This document shows, in pieces, positions 1 to 8,153 of a stretch of DNA of 54,862 nucleotides (position 1 is the stretch's first letter; every line of letters begins with the position of its first letter). The DNA lies in contig NZ_JADWYU010000094.1 of assembly GCF_016786325.1 (NCBI RefSeq), forward strand, positions 67,020 through 121,881. The letters run 5' to 3'. The translations under genes were made by a program, and so were the position numbers. The notes under the pieces are model-generated. The model worked only from the letters and a program-made list of their open reading frames with translations. It was not told the origin of the DNA and did not search any database. Source of the DNA: Frankia nepalensis. Its GTDB lineage: Bacteria; Actinomycetota; Actinomycetes; Frankiales; Frankiaceae.

Positions 1-1037
1 CGGTTCACCCTGGCACGCCGCGGCTGTTCCTGGACAGGTTCGCCACGCCGGATGGTCGGGCCCGGTTCATCGCCGTGCGACACCGGGGCGCGGTGGAGCC
101 GCCGGACGGCGACTTCCCCTACTACCTGACGACTGGCCGCACGATGCGCCAGTACCAGTCCGGAACGCAGACCCGGCGGGTGCGCGCACTCGTCGCCGAC
201 GATCCCGACCCGGTCGTCGAGCTGCACCCGGTGCTGGCCGCCCAGCACGAGATCACCGTCGGCGATCTCGTGGAACTGCGGTCCCGGCGAGGACGGGCGG
301 TGTTCCGGGCCCGCGTCACCGACACGATCCGCCAGGACACCCTGTTCGCGCCCTTCCACTGGGGCGGGTACTCGACCGTCAACCTGCTTACCAATCCGGC
401 GCTCGACCCGACCTCACGCATGCCTGAGTTCAAGGCATGCGCGGTGGCGCTGCGCCGGATCGACGAGCTTCCCGATGGCGGCGACGCGCCGCCGACCGGC
501 GCGACCGTCCCAGTCGCGACCGAGTGGTCCCGCCCGCGCGGCGCCTCGGCCCGACCGGCCGACGCGACCGCCTCCCCAGCGGCGTCCTCCCCGGCCGCCG
601 CCCTCACCTCCCCCGGCGCCGGCTCCGCGGGTGCCGGCACCGACCCCGCGGAAGGCATGGCGCCCGCGCCACACCGGAAGGACCGTCGTATGCACAGCAC
701 ACCCCGCTTCTTGCAGGGCGTCTTCTCGTTCGAGGGACAAGGGCTGACGAAGCCGGCTCCCCTCGACCCGGCGCTGACCTACACGGTCCCACCGGGAACG
801 ACCACCCAGCCGGTGTACTTCCGCGGCGGCAACTCCTCCGACCAGCTGATCTACGTCTTGCTCATCCGGGATGGCGCGCCGATGCGCTACTTCCCGATCG
901 GCGCCCGCGCCGACGTGCACGTCCCGCTGCGCGTGGTCGAGGACCTGCTCGGCGACACCCGCGTCGAGCTGCACCTCGCCGCCCCGGAGGGCGCCGAGGG
1001 CAACGTGATCATCGACTTCGGCCTGATCGAGTTCTAG
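1..1037 (+). CDS. Assimilatory nitrate reductase, C-terminal part, fused in frame to a small conserved domain (5' partial)
   Basis: The reading frame is open from the first bases of the window, so the start lies outside it. Residues up to about position 475 match the molybdopterin-dinucleotide-binding C-terminus of assimilatory nitrate reductases (TTGR, a QYQSG-like turn, and the DTLFAPFHWGG and NPALDP segments). The protein would reduce nitrate to nitrite in the cytoplasm, and nirB follows at once, which supports this. An Ala/Pro/Ser/Gly linker comes next. Without any stop codon, the frame then continues into a 115-residue segment beginning MHSTPRFLQG and ending DFGLIEF. I do not recognise a function for that segment; it looks like a compact beta-rich domain. 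A good Shine-Dalgarno and ATG at 676-692 could start it as a separate protein. Family identity of the first part is fairly sure; whether this is one protein or two is open. Confidence 0.75.
   Translation, partial: VHPGTPRLFLDRFATPDGRARFIAVRHRGAVEPPDGDFPYYLTTGRTMRQYQSGTQTRRVRALVADDPDPVVELHPVLAAQHEITVGDLVELRSRRGRAVFRARVTDTIRQDTLFAPFHWGGYSTVNLLTNPALDPTSRMPEFKACAVALRRIDELPDGGDAPPTGATVPVATEWSRPRGASARPADATASPAASSPAAALTSPGAGSAGAGTDPAEGMAPAPHRKDRRMHSTPRFLQGVFSFEGQGLTKPAPLDPALTYTVPPGTTTQPVYFRGGNSSDQLIYVLLIRDGAPMRYFPIGARADVHVPLRVVEDLLGDTRVELHLAAPEGAEGNVIIDFGLIEF
676..692 (+). promoter_or_regulatory. Internal Shine-Dalgarno (GGAAGGA) and ATG inside the fused frame
   Basis: GGAAGGA at 676-682 lies 7 bases before ATG at 690, and is better than most ribosome sites in this window. 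It would start a 115-residue protein ending at 1037 in the same frame as the nitrate reductase tail. This suggests either a former separate gene whose upstream neighbour lost its stop codon, or dual translation as a fusion and as a free small protein. Confidence 0.45.
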
Positions 1038-1048
1038 GCGAGCGCGAC

Positions 1049-3685
1049 ATGACCATCACGGAGAACACCCCGATCACGCCCTCCAGGACCGGCACCTCTC
1101 CCGCGGCCAAGGCGATCAGCGCCGTGCCGGCGCAGCGAGAGCACCGCCAGACGCCCGCCGGCGGGCGCCAGAGACTCGTCGTCGTCGGCAACGGCATGGC
1201 CGGCATCCGGGCCGTCGAGGAGATCCTCGCCCGCGGCGGGGCCGACCTGTTCGAGGTCACCGTCTTCGGCGACGAGCCGTACGGCAACTACAACCGGATC
1301 CTGCTCTCGAACGTGCTGGCCGGCGCCGACACGGAAGACGAGATCTTCCTCAACACGCCGGAGTGGTACACGGACAACGGGATCCGGCTGCGCGCCGGCA
1401 CCCGGGTCACCGGCCTCGACCGGTACGCGCGCGTCGTCGCCACCGAGGACGGCACCGTCACTCCCTACGACAAGCTGATCATCGCGACCGGCAGCCGCTC
1501 GTTCATCCCGCCCATCAAGGGCCTGACCGGCCCGGACGGCCAGCTTCCCGGCGGCGTCTTCGCGTTCCGCACGATCGACGACTGCCGCTCCATGATCGCC
1601 TTCGCGGGCGGGCGGCGGACCGCGGCGGTCATCGGCGGTGGTCTGCTCGGCCTGGAGGCCGCCCGCGGGCTGCAGACCTACGGGCTCGAGGTGCACGTCA
1701 TCGACGCGGCGCCGACCCTGATGAACCAGCAGCTGTGCGCCGAGGCCGGCGGGATCCTGCGGCGTGGCGTCGAGGAGCTCGGCATCACCGTGCACCCGGG
1801 CGCGCGGACCGCGCAGGTCCTGCTCGCCGCCGACGAGACCGGCGACGGTGAGACCGACGGCGGCGCTGCCGGGGATGGCGGTGGCCTCGGCCGAGCGGTG
1901 GGACTGGAGTTCGCGGACGGGACGCGCCTCGACGTCGACATGATCGTCGTGGCGGCCGGGATCCGGCCGAACGTCGACGTCGGCCTGCGCGGCGGGCTGA
2001 CCGTCGAGCGCGGCATCGTCACCGACGACCAGATGCGGTCGGTCGACGATCCGGACGTCTACGTGGTCGGCGAGTGCGCCCAGCACCGCGGCCAGGTCTA
2101 CGGGCTGGTCGCGCCGCTGTGGGAGCAGGCGACGGTGCTCGCCGAGCACATCACCGGCGTGAACCCGGACGCGGCCTACCACGGTTCGAAGACCGCGACG
2201 AAGCTCAAGGTCGCCGGTGTGGCCGTCGCCGCGATGGGACTCAAGGACGCGGAGCACCCCGACGACGAGGTGGTCCGGTTCGTCGAGCCTCGCCAGGGTG
2301 TCTACAAGAGCGTCGTCATCCGCGACGGCAAGCTCGTCGGTGCCACCCTGCTCGGCGACACGGCCAAGTCGGCCTCGCTCATCCAGGCGTTCGACCACGG
2401 CCTGCCGCTGCCGGAGGAGCGGCTGAAGCTGCTGTTCGACATCGGCCTGCCGGCGGCCGAGGTCGGCGCGGCGGAGATGGCCGACGAGGCCCAGGTCTGC
2501 AACTGCAACGGCGTCAGCAAGGGAAAGATCGTCGCCTGCGTCAAGGGCGGGATGAAGACGGTCCCCGGCGTCATGAACGCCACCCGCGCCGGCAAGGGCT
2601 GCGGGTCCTGCAAGACGCTCGTCAAGGAGATCGTCGAGTGGGCGGCCGACGGCGACGTCGAGGACGACCCGTCCGCGAACTGGTACGTCCCCGGCGTCCC
2701 GATGGACAAGCCGACCCTCATGGCGGCGGTGCGGGAGCAGGAACTGCGATCGGTGTCGGCCGTGTTCGCGGCGCTGGCGCCCGACGGCCGGGAGGACGCG
2801 GCCAGCAAGATGGCGCTGACGTCCCTGCTGCGCATCGTCTGGGGCGGCGACTTCGTCGACGAGCGCGACGGCCGGTTCATCAACGACCGTGTCCACGCCA
2901 ACATCCAGAAGGACGGCACCTTCTCGGTCGTCCCGATGATCGCCGGCGGCGTGACCAGCCCGGACGAGCTGCGCCGCATCGCCGACGTCGCCGAGAAGTA
3001 CTCCGTCCCGATGGTGAAGATCACCGGCGGCCAGCGCATCGACCTGCTCGGCGTGCGCAAGGAGGACCTGCCGAAGGTCTGGGCGGATCTCGACATGCCC
3101 AGCGGCCACGCGTACGGCAAGAGCTTCCGCACGGTGAAGACCTGCGTCGGCAAGGACTTCTGCCGGTTCGGGGTCGGTGACTCGACCGCGCTCGGCGTCG
3201 CGATCGAGCAGCGCTACCACGGCCTCGAGAGCCCAGGGAAGCTCAAGCTCGCGGTCAACGGCTGCCCGCGCAACTGCGCCGAGGGCCTCATCAAGGACGT
3301 CGGCGTCGTCGCGATCGACGGCGGACGCTGGGAGATCTACATCGGCGGCGCGGGCGGCGCGCACGTCCGCAAGGGCGACCTGCTCGCCACGGTGGACAGC
3401 CCCGAGGAGGTCATGACCCTGACCGGCCGGTTCCTGCAGTACTACCGCGAGAACGGTAAATGGCTGGAGCGGACGTACACGTTCGTCCCGCGGGTCGGCA
3501 TCGAGAAGATCCGGGCCGTCGTGGTCGACGACACCGAGGGCATCGCCGCCGACCTCGACGCCCGGATCCAGGAGTCGATCGACGCCTACCGCGACCCGTG
3601 GCTGGAGCGGGACGAGCCGGCCACCCCCGGCCAGTTCCGCGCGTCCCTCCCGCTCGTCTCCCTTCCCCGGGTACCGGTCCGATGA
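1049..3685 (+). CDS. nirB: NADH-dependent assimilatory nitrite reductase, large subunit NirB
   Basis: 878 residues, normal for NirB. It reduces nitrite to ammonium using NADH in the cytoplasm. An N-terminal FAD-binding Rossmann motif (VVGNGMAG, about residues 41-48) and an NAD-binding motif (IGGGLLGLEAA) form a pyridine nucleotide-disulphide reductase module. A BFD-like [2Fe-2S] site follows with C484, C486, C518 and C521. The C-terminal half carries the nitrite/sulfite reductase ferredoxin-like fold and the siroheme/[4Fe-4S] ligands C699 and C705 (CVGKDFC) with C739 and C743 (CPRNC), all present. The ATG at 1049 is chosen because it lies just after the preceding stop (1037) and before the Rossmann fold; an upstream open frame from 437 overlaps the nitrate reductase and is not credible. 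The stop overlaps the nirD start (ATGA), so the two are probably translationally coupled. Confidence 0.95.
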   Translation: MTITENTPITPSRTGTSPAAKAISAVPAQREHRQTPAGGRQRLVVVGNGMAGIRAVEEILARGGADLFEVTVFGDEPYGNYNRILLSNVLAGADTEDEIFLNTPEWYTDNGIRLRAGTRVTGLDRYARVVATEDGTVTPYDKLIIATGSRSFIPPIKGLTGPDGQLPGGVFAFRTIDDCRSMIAFAGGRRTAAVIGGGLLGLEAARGLQTYGLEVHVIDAAPTLMNQQLCAEAGGILRRGVEELGITVHPGARTAQVLLAADETGDGETDGGAAGDGGGLGRAVGLEFADGTRLDVDMIVVAAGIRPNVDVGLRGGLTVERGIVTDDQMRSVDDPDVYVVGECAQHRGQVYGLVAPLWEQATVLAEHITGVNPDAAYHGSKTATKLKVAGVAVAAMGLKDAEHPDDEVVRFVEPRQGVYKSVVIRDGKLVGATLLGDTAKSASLIQAFDHGLPLPEERLKLLFDIGLPAAEVGAAEMADEAQVCNCNGVSKGKIVACVKGGMKTVPGVMNATRAGKGCGSCKTLVKEIVEWAADGDVEDDPSANWYVPGVPMDKPTLMAAVREQELRSVSAVFAALAPDGREDAASKMALTSLLRIVWGGDFVDERDGRFINDRVHANIQKDGTFSVVPMIAGGVTSPDELRRIADVAEKYSVPMVKITGGQRIDLLGVRKEDLPKVWADLDMPSGHAYGKSFRTVKTCVGKDFCRFGVGDSTALGVAIEQRYHGLESPGKLKLAVNGCPRNCAEGLIKDVGVVAIDGGRWEIYIGGAGGAHVRKGDLLATVDSPEEVMTLTGRFLQYYRENGKWLERTYTFVPRVGIEKIRAVVVDDTEGIAADLDARIQESIDAYRDPWLERDEPATPGQFRASLPLVSLPRVPVR

Positions 3686-4131
3686 GCGCCACCGACACCA
3701 CGACCAGCGCCACGATGGACGCCGCCATCGCCACGACCAGCGCGATGCGCGCCGAGACCACCGGTGCCGGCCCGGGCAGCGGCGCCCGCGCCGGCGCCGG
3801 TACCGCGAGCGGCGCCCGGCGGACCGGGGCCGTCCACCGGCTCGGGCCGGTCGCCGAGATCCCGGTCGGCGAGGCCAGGGCCTACGCCGTCGACGGCCAG
3901 CAGATCGCCGTGTTCCGGCTGCGCGGCGGCGGGCTGCGGGCCGTGGACGCGGTCTGCCCGCACGCCGGCGGCCCGCTCGCCGACGGCCAGTCCGACGACG
4001 CCGTCGTCATCTGCCCGCTGCACGCCCACGTCTTCGACCTGTCCACCGGCGAGTCCGCGTCCGGCGCGGAACCCCTTGGCTGCTACCCGGTCGGTCTCGC
4101 GGCCGACGGGACGCTCGAAGTCACCGTGTGA
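3682..4131 (+). CDS. nirD: Nitrite reductase small subunit NirD (Rieske-type)
   Basis: 149 residues. The small subunit of NADH nitrite reductase partners NirB in ammonium formation. The C-terminal 100 residues form a Rieske-like fold with both cluster-binding pairs visible: C92-P-H94 and C111-PL-H114. Many NirD proteins lack these ligands, so this copy could hold a real [2Fe-2S] cluster. The first 45 or so residues are a Thr/Ala/Gly-rich, probably disordered extension. The start ATG overlaps the nirB stop by four bases (ATGA), which decides the start. A strong hairpin lies 30 bases after the stop. Confidence 0.9.
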   Translation: MSATDTTTSATMDAAIATTSAMRAETTGAGPGSGARAGAGTASGARRTGAVHRLGPVAEIPVGEARAYAVDGQQIAVFRLRGGGLRAVDAVCPHAGGPLADGQSDDAVVICPLHAHVFDLSTGESASGAEPLGCYPVGLAADGTLEVTV

Positions 4132-4160
4132 CCTCAGGCTGACCGAGTAACCCCCAAGAC

Positions 4161-4210
4161 CAGTGGCGTGGTGGCCGAAACCTCCGGATCCCACGGCCAC
4201 CACGCCACTG
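4161..4210 (+). terminator. Perfect 16-bp hairpin after nirD, probable terminator
   Basis: CAGTGGCGTGGTGGCC (4161-4176) is repeated inverted without mismatch at 4195-4210, separated by an 18-base loop. It begins 30 bases after the nirD stop. There is no T-run, which is common for actinobacterial terminators. It could also be a binding site or a transposon-derived (MITE-like) end. Confidence 0.6.
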
Positions 4211-4316
4211 CACCACGCCACCGGCGCAGGCCACCGGACTCCGCCGTGACCCCGCGAGTACGACGCCGCGTACGCGCCCCACGCGGCGTTCCAGACCATG
4301 TGCGACTCTCGCTCAC

Positions 4317-4733
4317 ATGAGCGCCTCGGAGAGGACCGACGACACGGGGACGACGGACGACACAGGGATGACCGAGAACATGCGCCGGCTGATGGCGGTC
4401 GCGCTGGCACTGCCCGAAGCCGCGCGGGTCGACATCGAGGCCTGGGACGGCGAGCCGACGTTCCGCGTCCGTGGCAAGAACTTCGTCTTCACGGACCCGG
4501 AGGCCAACCACCTCACCGTGAAGCTGCCGAAGGACGAGGCCGCCGCGGTGGTCGCCTCCGAGCCCGGTGCCGAGCCCGCCGGCTACGGCCTCGGCCGCCA
4601 CGGCTGGGTCCGGCTGACCATCACCCCCGACGAGCCCGAGGACCGCTGGGACCAGCTCGCCGAATGGGTCCGCGTCTCCTACACCCTCGTGGCCCCCAAA
4701 ACCCTGGCCCGCCTCGTCGACCCGGCCGGCTGA
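4317..4733 (+). CDS. MmcQ/YjbR-family protein
   Basis: 138 residues. The pattern M..ALALPEA....-W.GEPTFRVRGKNFVF.....LTVKLPKDEA and the late GRHGWVRLTI are typical of the MmcQ/YjbR (CyaY-like fold) family. These are small cytoplasmic proteins whose biochemical role is not established; some are thought to bind DNA. ATG 4317 gives a 17-residue Asp/Thr-rich leader, and ATG 4368 (MTENMRRLM) would begin at the conserved helix and is a plausible alternative. It stands alone between the nirD hairpin and tRNA-Gly on the other strand. Confidence 0.75.
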   Translation: MSASERTDDTGTTDDTGMTENMRRLMAVALALPEAARVDIEAWDGEPTFRVRGKNFVFTDPEANHLTVKLPKDEAAAVVASEPGAEPAGYGLGRHGWVRLTITPDEPEDRWDQLAEWVRVSYTLVAPKTLARLVDPAG

Positions 4734-4769
4734 CATCCGGGGAGCGCGGACTCGTCTGAACAGGGCAAC

Positions 4770-4805
4770 AAAAAACGACCAGGTCCACCTCGGCTGGACC
4801 TGGTC
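4770..4805 (-). terminator. Rho-independent terminator of tRNA-Gly
   Basis: On the minus strand an 11-bp stem (GACCAGGTCCA / TGGACCTGGTC, 7-base loop) is followed after one base by six T residues. It lies 10 bases beyond the 3' end of the tRNA, so it ends that transcript. It also sits just after the convergent YjbR gene. Confidence 0.85.
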
Positions 4806-4814
4806 GCGCTCGAG

Positions 4815-4885
4815 AGCGGGTGACGGGAATCGAACCCGCGTTGCAAGCTTGGGAAGCTCGTGTTCTGCCTCTGAACTACACCCGC
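4815..4885 (-). tRNA. tRNA-Gly (anticodon CCC)
   Basis: A 71-base cloverleaf on the minus strand. The acceptor arm GCGGGTG pairs with CACCCGC, the D stem is GTTC/GAAC, the anticodon stem is CGAGC/GCTTG around the loop TTCCCAA (anticodon CCC), and the T arm holds GGTTCGATTCC. CCA is not encoded. A terminator follows directly. Confidence 0.95.
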
Positions 4886-5199
4886 GTGGTACTGCCTCCG
4901 CATCCTAGCGGATGGCTCGGCTGGGTGGGATGTGGCCCGTCGACGCGGCACCCCGCCGCCCATGAACATCCTGGACGGCGTCGCGAGCCCGCCGCTCGTC
5001 CAGGTCAGTGGTGCGCGCCGCGGCCGTTCTCCGTCATCAGCTCCGTCATCGGCGCGCCGCCTCCTCGTTGGGCGGCGGCCGGCTGGGCGATCCGGCTGGC
5101 GGCGTCGCTCACCGCGCTCACACTGGTGGGCGTCATCTCGCGGTGAACCGCGGCGTCGTCGCGGATCGCCAGCACGATCGCCGGAGGTACGGACAGCCG
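4886..5199. other. Intergenic gap before the amidohydrolase gene
   Basis: About 310 bases upstream of the amidohydrolase. The downstream reading frame stays open back to about 5008, but that extension has no resemblance to the family. A Shine-Dalgarno (GGAGG, 5183-5187) lies 12 bases before the chosen ATG. I see no RNA gene or clear promoter here. Confidence 0.4.
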
Positions 5200-6882
5200 A
5201 TGAGCGACGCGGACCTGGTCTTCATCGGCGGGCCGGTGTTCACAGCCGACGCCGCCCGCACGCGTACCCACGCCGTCGCGGTGCGTGGCGGGCGGATCGT
5301 CGCCGTCGGGCGCGACGCCGAGGCACTGGTCGGTTCGTCGACCGAGGTCGTCGACCTGGCCGGGAAGCTGCTCGTGCCCGGCTTCCAGGACGCTCACGTC
5401 CACCCGGCGTGGGGTGGGCTCGACCTGCTGCGCTGCCATCTGGGCGGCGCCCACGACCGGGCCGGCTACCTCGCCGCCGTCGCCGCCTACGCCCGGGCGC
5501 ACCCGGGCGAGGAGTGGATCCTGGGCGGCGGCTGGAGCATGCCGGCGTTCCCGGGTGGCACGCCGCTCGCGGCCGATCTTGACGTGGTCGTGCCCGACCG
5601 GCCCGTGATGCTGATGAACCGGGACGGCCACGGGGCGTGGGTGAACTCCCGGGCGCTGGAACTCGCCGGCGTCGACGCGCGCACCCCCGACCCGGCCGAC
5701 GGCCGGATCGAACGGGACGCCGCCGGCACGCCCACCGGGACCCTGCACGAGGGCGCGATCGCCCTGGTCAGCCGGCTCGTCCCGCCCGACACCCCGGAGC
5801 GGATGGTCGAGGCGCTGCTGAGGGGCCAGGAGTACCTGCACTCGTTCGGTGTCACCGCCTGGCAGGACGCCATCGTCGGGACGTACGGCAACGCGGCCGA
5901 CCCGGCGCCGGCCTATCTCGCCCTCGCCCGGTCGGGCCGGCTCACGGCCCGGGTTGTCGGCGCGCTGTGGTTCGAGCGCGACCGCGGCGTGGAGCAGCTC
6001 GACGACCTGCGGCACCGGCGCGAGACCTACTCCCACGGCCGGTTCCGCGCGACGACCGTGAAGATCATGCAGGACGGCGTTCCGGAGAACTTCACCGCGG
6101 CGATGCTCGACCCGTACCTGTCCCCCTGCGGGTGCGGCGGCCATGGCGACCGGAGTGGGCGCGGCCTCGGCAGCGGGATCGCGTTCTTCCCGCGGGAGGT
6201 CCTGCTGGAGGCGGTGCCGGCGCTGGACGCCGCCGGCTTCCAGGTGCATTTCCACGCCATCGGCGACCGGGCGGTGCGCGACTGCCTGGACGCGGTCGAG
6301 CGCGCGATCGCCGCGAACGGGCGCGGCGACCTGCGCCACCACATCGCCCACCTGCAGGTCGTCCATCCCGACGACGTCGGGCGCTTCGGGCAGCTGGGGG
6401 TCGCCGCGAACCTGCAGTTCCTCTGGGCGGTCCTCGAGGCGCAGATGATCGAGCTGAACCTGCCGTTCCTCGGCGCCGAGCGCGCCGCCTGGCAGTACCC
6501 GTTCCGGGGGCTGCAGCAGACCGGGGCGGTGCTGGCGGCCGGGAGTGACTGGTCGGTGTCGACTCCCAACCCGCTCGCCGCGCTCCATGTGGCCGTCAAC
6601 CGGACGCCCGCGCCGACGGAGAGCGTGACCCGGGCGGAGCACGAGGTGTTCCTGCCGGAGCAGCGCCTCGACCTGGCCAGCGCGCTGGCGGCCTACACCT
6701 CCGGGTCGGCCTGGGTGAACCACCTCGACGACGTCACCGGCACCGTCACGGTCGGCAAGGAAGCCGACCTGGTCGTGCTCGACCGTGACCCCTTCGCCGG
6801 CCCGGCCGGCGAGATCGGCGAGACCCGCGTCCTGCAGACCTTCGTCGCCGGCACCCGCGTCTACGCCGCCCCGGACGGCTGA
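5200..6882 (+). CDS. Amidohydrolase family protein (YtcJ/Amidohydro_3-like)
   Basis: 560 residues. The N-terminal beta-sandwich strand pattern leads to the metal-binding H66-V-H68 (GFQDAHVHP), the hallmark of the amidohydrolase superfamily. Later candidate ligands are the His residues in VHFHAIGDRAV and HHIAHLQV and the Asp in AAGSDWSV. The C-terminus returns to the sandwich with GTVTVGKEADLVVLDRDPF. Length and order fit YtcJ-like metal-dependent hydrolases that cleave C-N bonds in amides or carbamates; the substrate is unknown. ATG 5200 follows GGAGG and matches the family start. No signal peptide is seen, so it is cytoplasmic. The importer operon 290 bases downstream may feed it substrate, though they have separate promoters. 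Confidence 0.85.
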   Translation: MSDADLVFIGGPVFTADAARTRTHAVAVRGGRIVAVGRDAEALVGSSTEVVDLAGKLLVPGFQDAHVHPAWGGLDLLRCHLGGAHDRAGYLAAVAAYARAHPGEEWILGGGWSMPAFPGGTPLAADLDVVVPDRPVMLMNRDGHGAWVNSRALELAGVDARTPDPADGRIERDAAGTPTGTLHEGAIALVSRLVPPDTPERMVEALLRGQEYLHSFGVTAWQDAIVGTYGNAADPAPAYLALARSGRLTARVVGALWFERDRGVEQLDDLRHRRETYSHGRFRATTVKIMQDGVPENFTAAMLDPYLSPCGCGGHGDRSGRGLGSGIAFFPREVLLEAVPALDAAGFQVHFHAIGDRAVRDCLDAVERAIAANGRGDLRHHIAHLQVVHPDDVGRFGQLGVAANLQFLWAVLEAQMIELNLPFLGAERAAWQYPFRGLQQTGAVLAAGSDWSVSTPNPLAALHVAVNRTPAPTESVTRAEHEVFLPEQRLDLASALAAYTSGSAWVNHLDDVTGTVTVGKEADLVVLDRDPFAGPAGEIGETRVLQTFVAGTRVYAAPDG

Positions 6883-7039
6883 CGCCGTCGCTGTAGGCCG
6901 CCTCGTCCCGGTAAGCCGTCGCGGCTGCTTCCTTGTAGCCGTAGCCGTTTCTTTCCTGTCGCCGCTTCGGCGCGGACGCTTCGCCGAGTCCGCCCGGCCG
7001 TCGGTCCGCGCGCACGAGGCCACGAGGCGGCCGAAGCAC

Positions 7040-7068
7040 TTGATGTGAAGCAGAACGCGTTCTAGAGT
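7040..7068 (+). promoter_or_regulatory. Sigma-70-like promoter with an internal palindrome
   Basis: TTGATG (7040-7045) and TAGAGT (7063-7068) are separated by exactly 17 bases and lie about 100 bases before the ABC ATPase gene. A perfect 12-bp palindrome, AGAACGCGTTCT (7052-7063), occupies the spacer, which is a classic place for a repressor to block polymerase. Confidence 0.5.
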
Positions 7069-7070
7069 CG

Positions 7071-7108
7071 GGTTCAACAATTTGACCGCTCGGTCGAAGT
7101 ATTGAACC
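7071..7108 (+). promoter_or_regulatory. Nested inverted repeats, candidate IclR operator
   Basis: GGTTCAA (7071-7077) is matched by TTGAACC (7102-7108), and within that arm pair GACCG (7084-7088) is matched by CGGTC (7091-7095). The site starts right at the predicted transcription start of the promoter above. The IclR-family regulator at 10494 is the natural candidate ligand-responsive binder. This assignment is inference. Confidence 0.45.
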
Positions 7109-7169
7109 GACGTTCGGTGACGGGGGCGCCGCCCGGCGGCGCCGCCCGCGCGGCAGGGCTGGTGTGCGC

Positions 7170-8150
7170 ATGACTGTTCAGGCGGCCACAGAATCCGGGG
7201 ACCCGGCCTTAGCCGGCGCTGGTCCCGCCGGTCCACCGAAGATCCGCGCTCTGGGCGCGGAGCGGGTGTTCGGGCGCGGGGCCAAGGCCGTGCACGCGCT
7301 TGGCCCGCTCGACCTCACCGTGGGCGAGGGCGAGTTCGTCTGCGTCGTCGGACCGTCCGGCTGCGGGAAGTCCACCTTCCTGCGGATCGTCGCCGGTCTG
7401 ACCCGCCCCACCGGGGGCCGCGTGGAGGTACGCGCCGGTTCCCCGAACCCCGCCGCGATGATCTTCCAGGACTACGGCATCTACCCCTGGAAGACGGTCG
7501 AGGCGAACGTGCGGTTCGGCCTGGACGTCCGGGGGGTGCCCAGAGGCGAGGCCCGCGCGCGAGCGCGCGCCTGGCTCGAGCGGATGGGGCTGGCCGAGTT
7601 CGCGCACGCGTACCCCCGGCAGTTGTCCGGCGGGATGCGGCAGCGGGTTTCCATCGCCAGGGCGCTCGCGGTCGAACCAGAGATCCTGCTGATGGACGAG
7701 CCGTTCGCCGCGCTCGACGCCCAGCTGCGCACCATCCTGCAGGACGAGCTCCTCGCCATCTGCCAGGCGGAACGCCGGACCGTGCTGTTCGTCACCCACA
7801 GCCTCGAGGAAGCCATCGTTCTCGGCGACCGGGTGGTCGTGATGAGCGCCCGGCCGGGGCGGATCCTGGCCGAACGCGTACCACCGTTCCCCCGGCCGCG
7901 TTCGGCCGAGGTGCGGGAGTCCGCCGAGTTCGCCGCGTTCCGGGGCGAGCTGTGGGCCCTGCTGCGCGGCGAGGTGGAGGCCGAGAACCTCGCGCGAGGC
8001 GGACCGGGAGCCACCCCAGGAGCCCAGAGCGGCGAGGGCTCGTCGCGAGGCGCGCCGCGCCCCGGCGGCGCGGCGGACCAGGCCGCCGCGCCGGCAACCC
8101 AGCCGGCCCCAGAGCCGGCGGCCGGGCCGGCCGCGCCGAAGGGAGCCTGA
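7170..8150 (+). CDS. ABC transporter ATPase, nitrate/sulfonate/taurine class
   Basis: 326 residues. It powers import of a small organic or oxyanion substrate. The Walker A GPSGCGKST (61-69), the Q-loop IFQDYGIYPW, the signature LSGGMRQRVSIARAL, Walker B ILLMDEPF and the H-loop FVTHSLEEA are all present and typical of the SsuB/TauB/NrtD group. A C-terminal Ala/Pro/Gly-rich tail of about 55 residues is unusual for the family. ATG 7170 is preferred to GTG 7164, two codons earlier. The permease starts 3 bases after the stop, and a lipoprotein gene follows, giving a complete importer. Confidence 0.88.
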   Translation: MTVQAATESGDPALAGAGPAGPPKIRALGAERVFGRGAKAVHALGPLDLTVGEGEFVCVVGPSGCGKSTFLRIVAGLTRPTGGRVEVRAGSPNPAAMIFQDYGIYPWKTVEANVRFGLDVRGVPRGEARARARAWLERMGLAEFAHAYPRQLSGGMRQRVSIARALAVEPEILLMDEPFAALDAQLRTILQDELLAICQAERRTVLFVTHSLEEAIVLGDRVVVMSARPGRILAERVPPFPRPRSAEVRESAEFAAFRGELWALLRGEVEAENLARGGPGATPGAQSGEGSSRGAPRPGGAADQAAAPATQPAPEPAAGPAAPKGA

Positions 8151-8153
8151 GCG

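Noticed and set aside
437-1048. N-terminal extension of nirB back to 437
   Set aside because: It overlaps the nitrate reductase tail in another frame and is Arg/Pro-rich; ATG 1049 matches the family start.
1034-3364. Long open frame antisense to nirB (776 codons)
   Set aside because: It is the complement of a clear NirB coding sequence. High GC keeps the antisense frame open; its translation resembles no family.
4886-5199. Extended start of the amidohydrolase at about 5008
   Set aside because: The extra 64 residues show no family similarity, and ATG 5200 has a GGAGG site.
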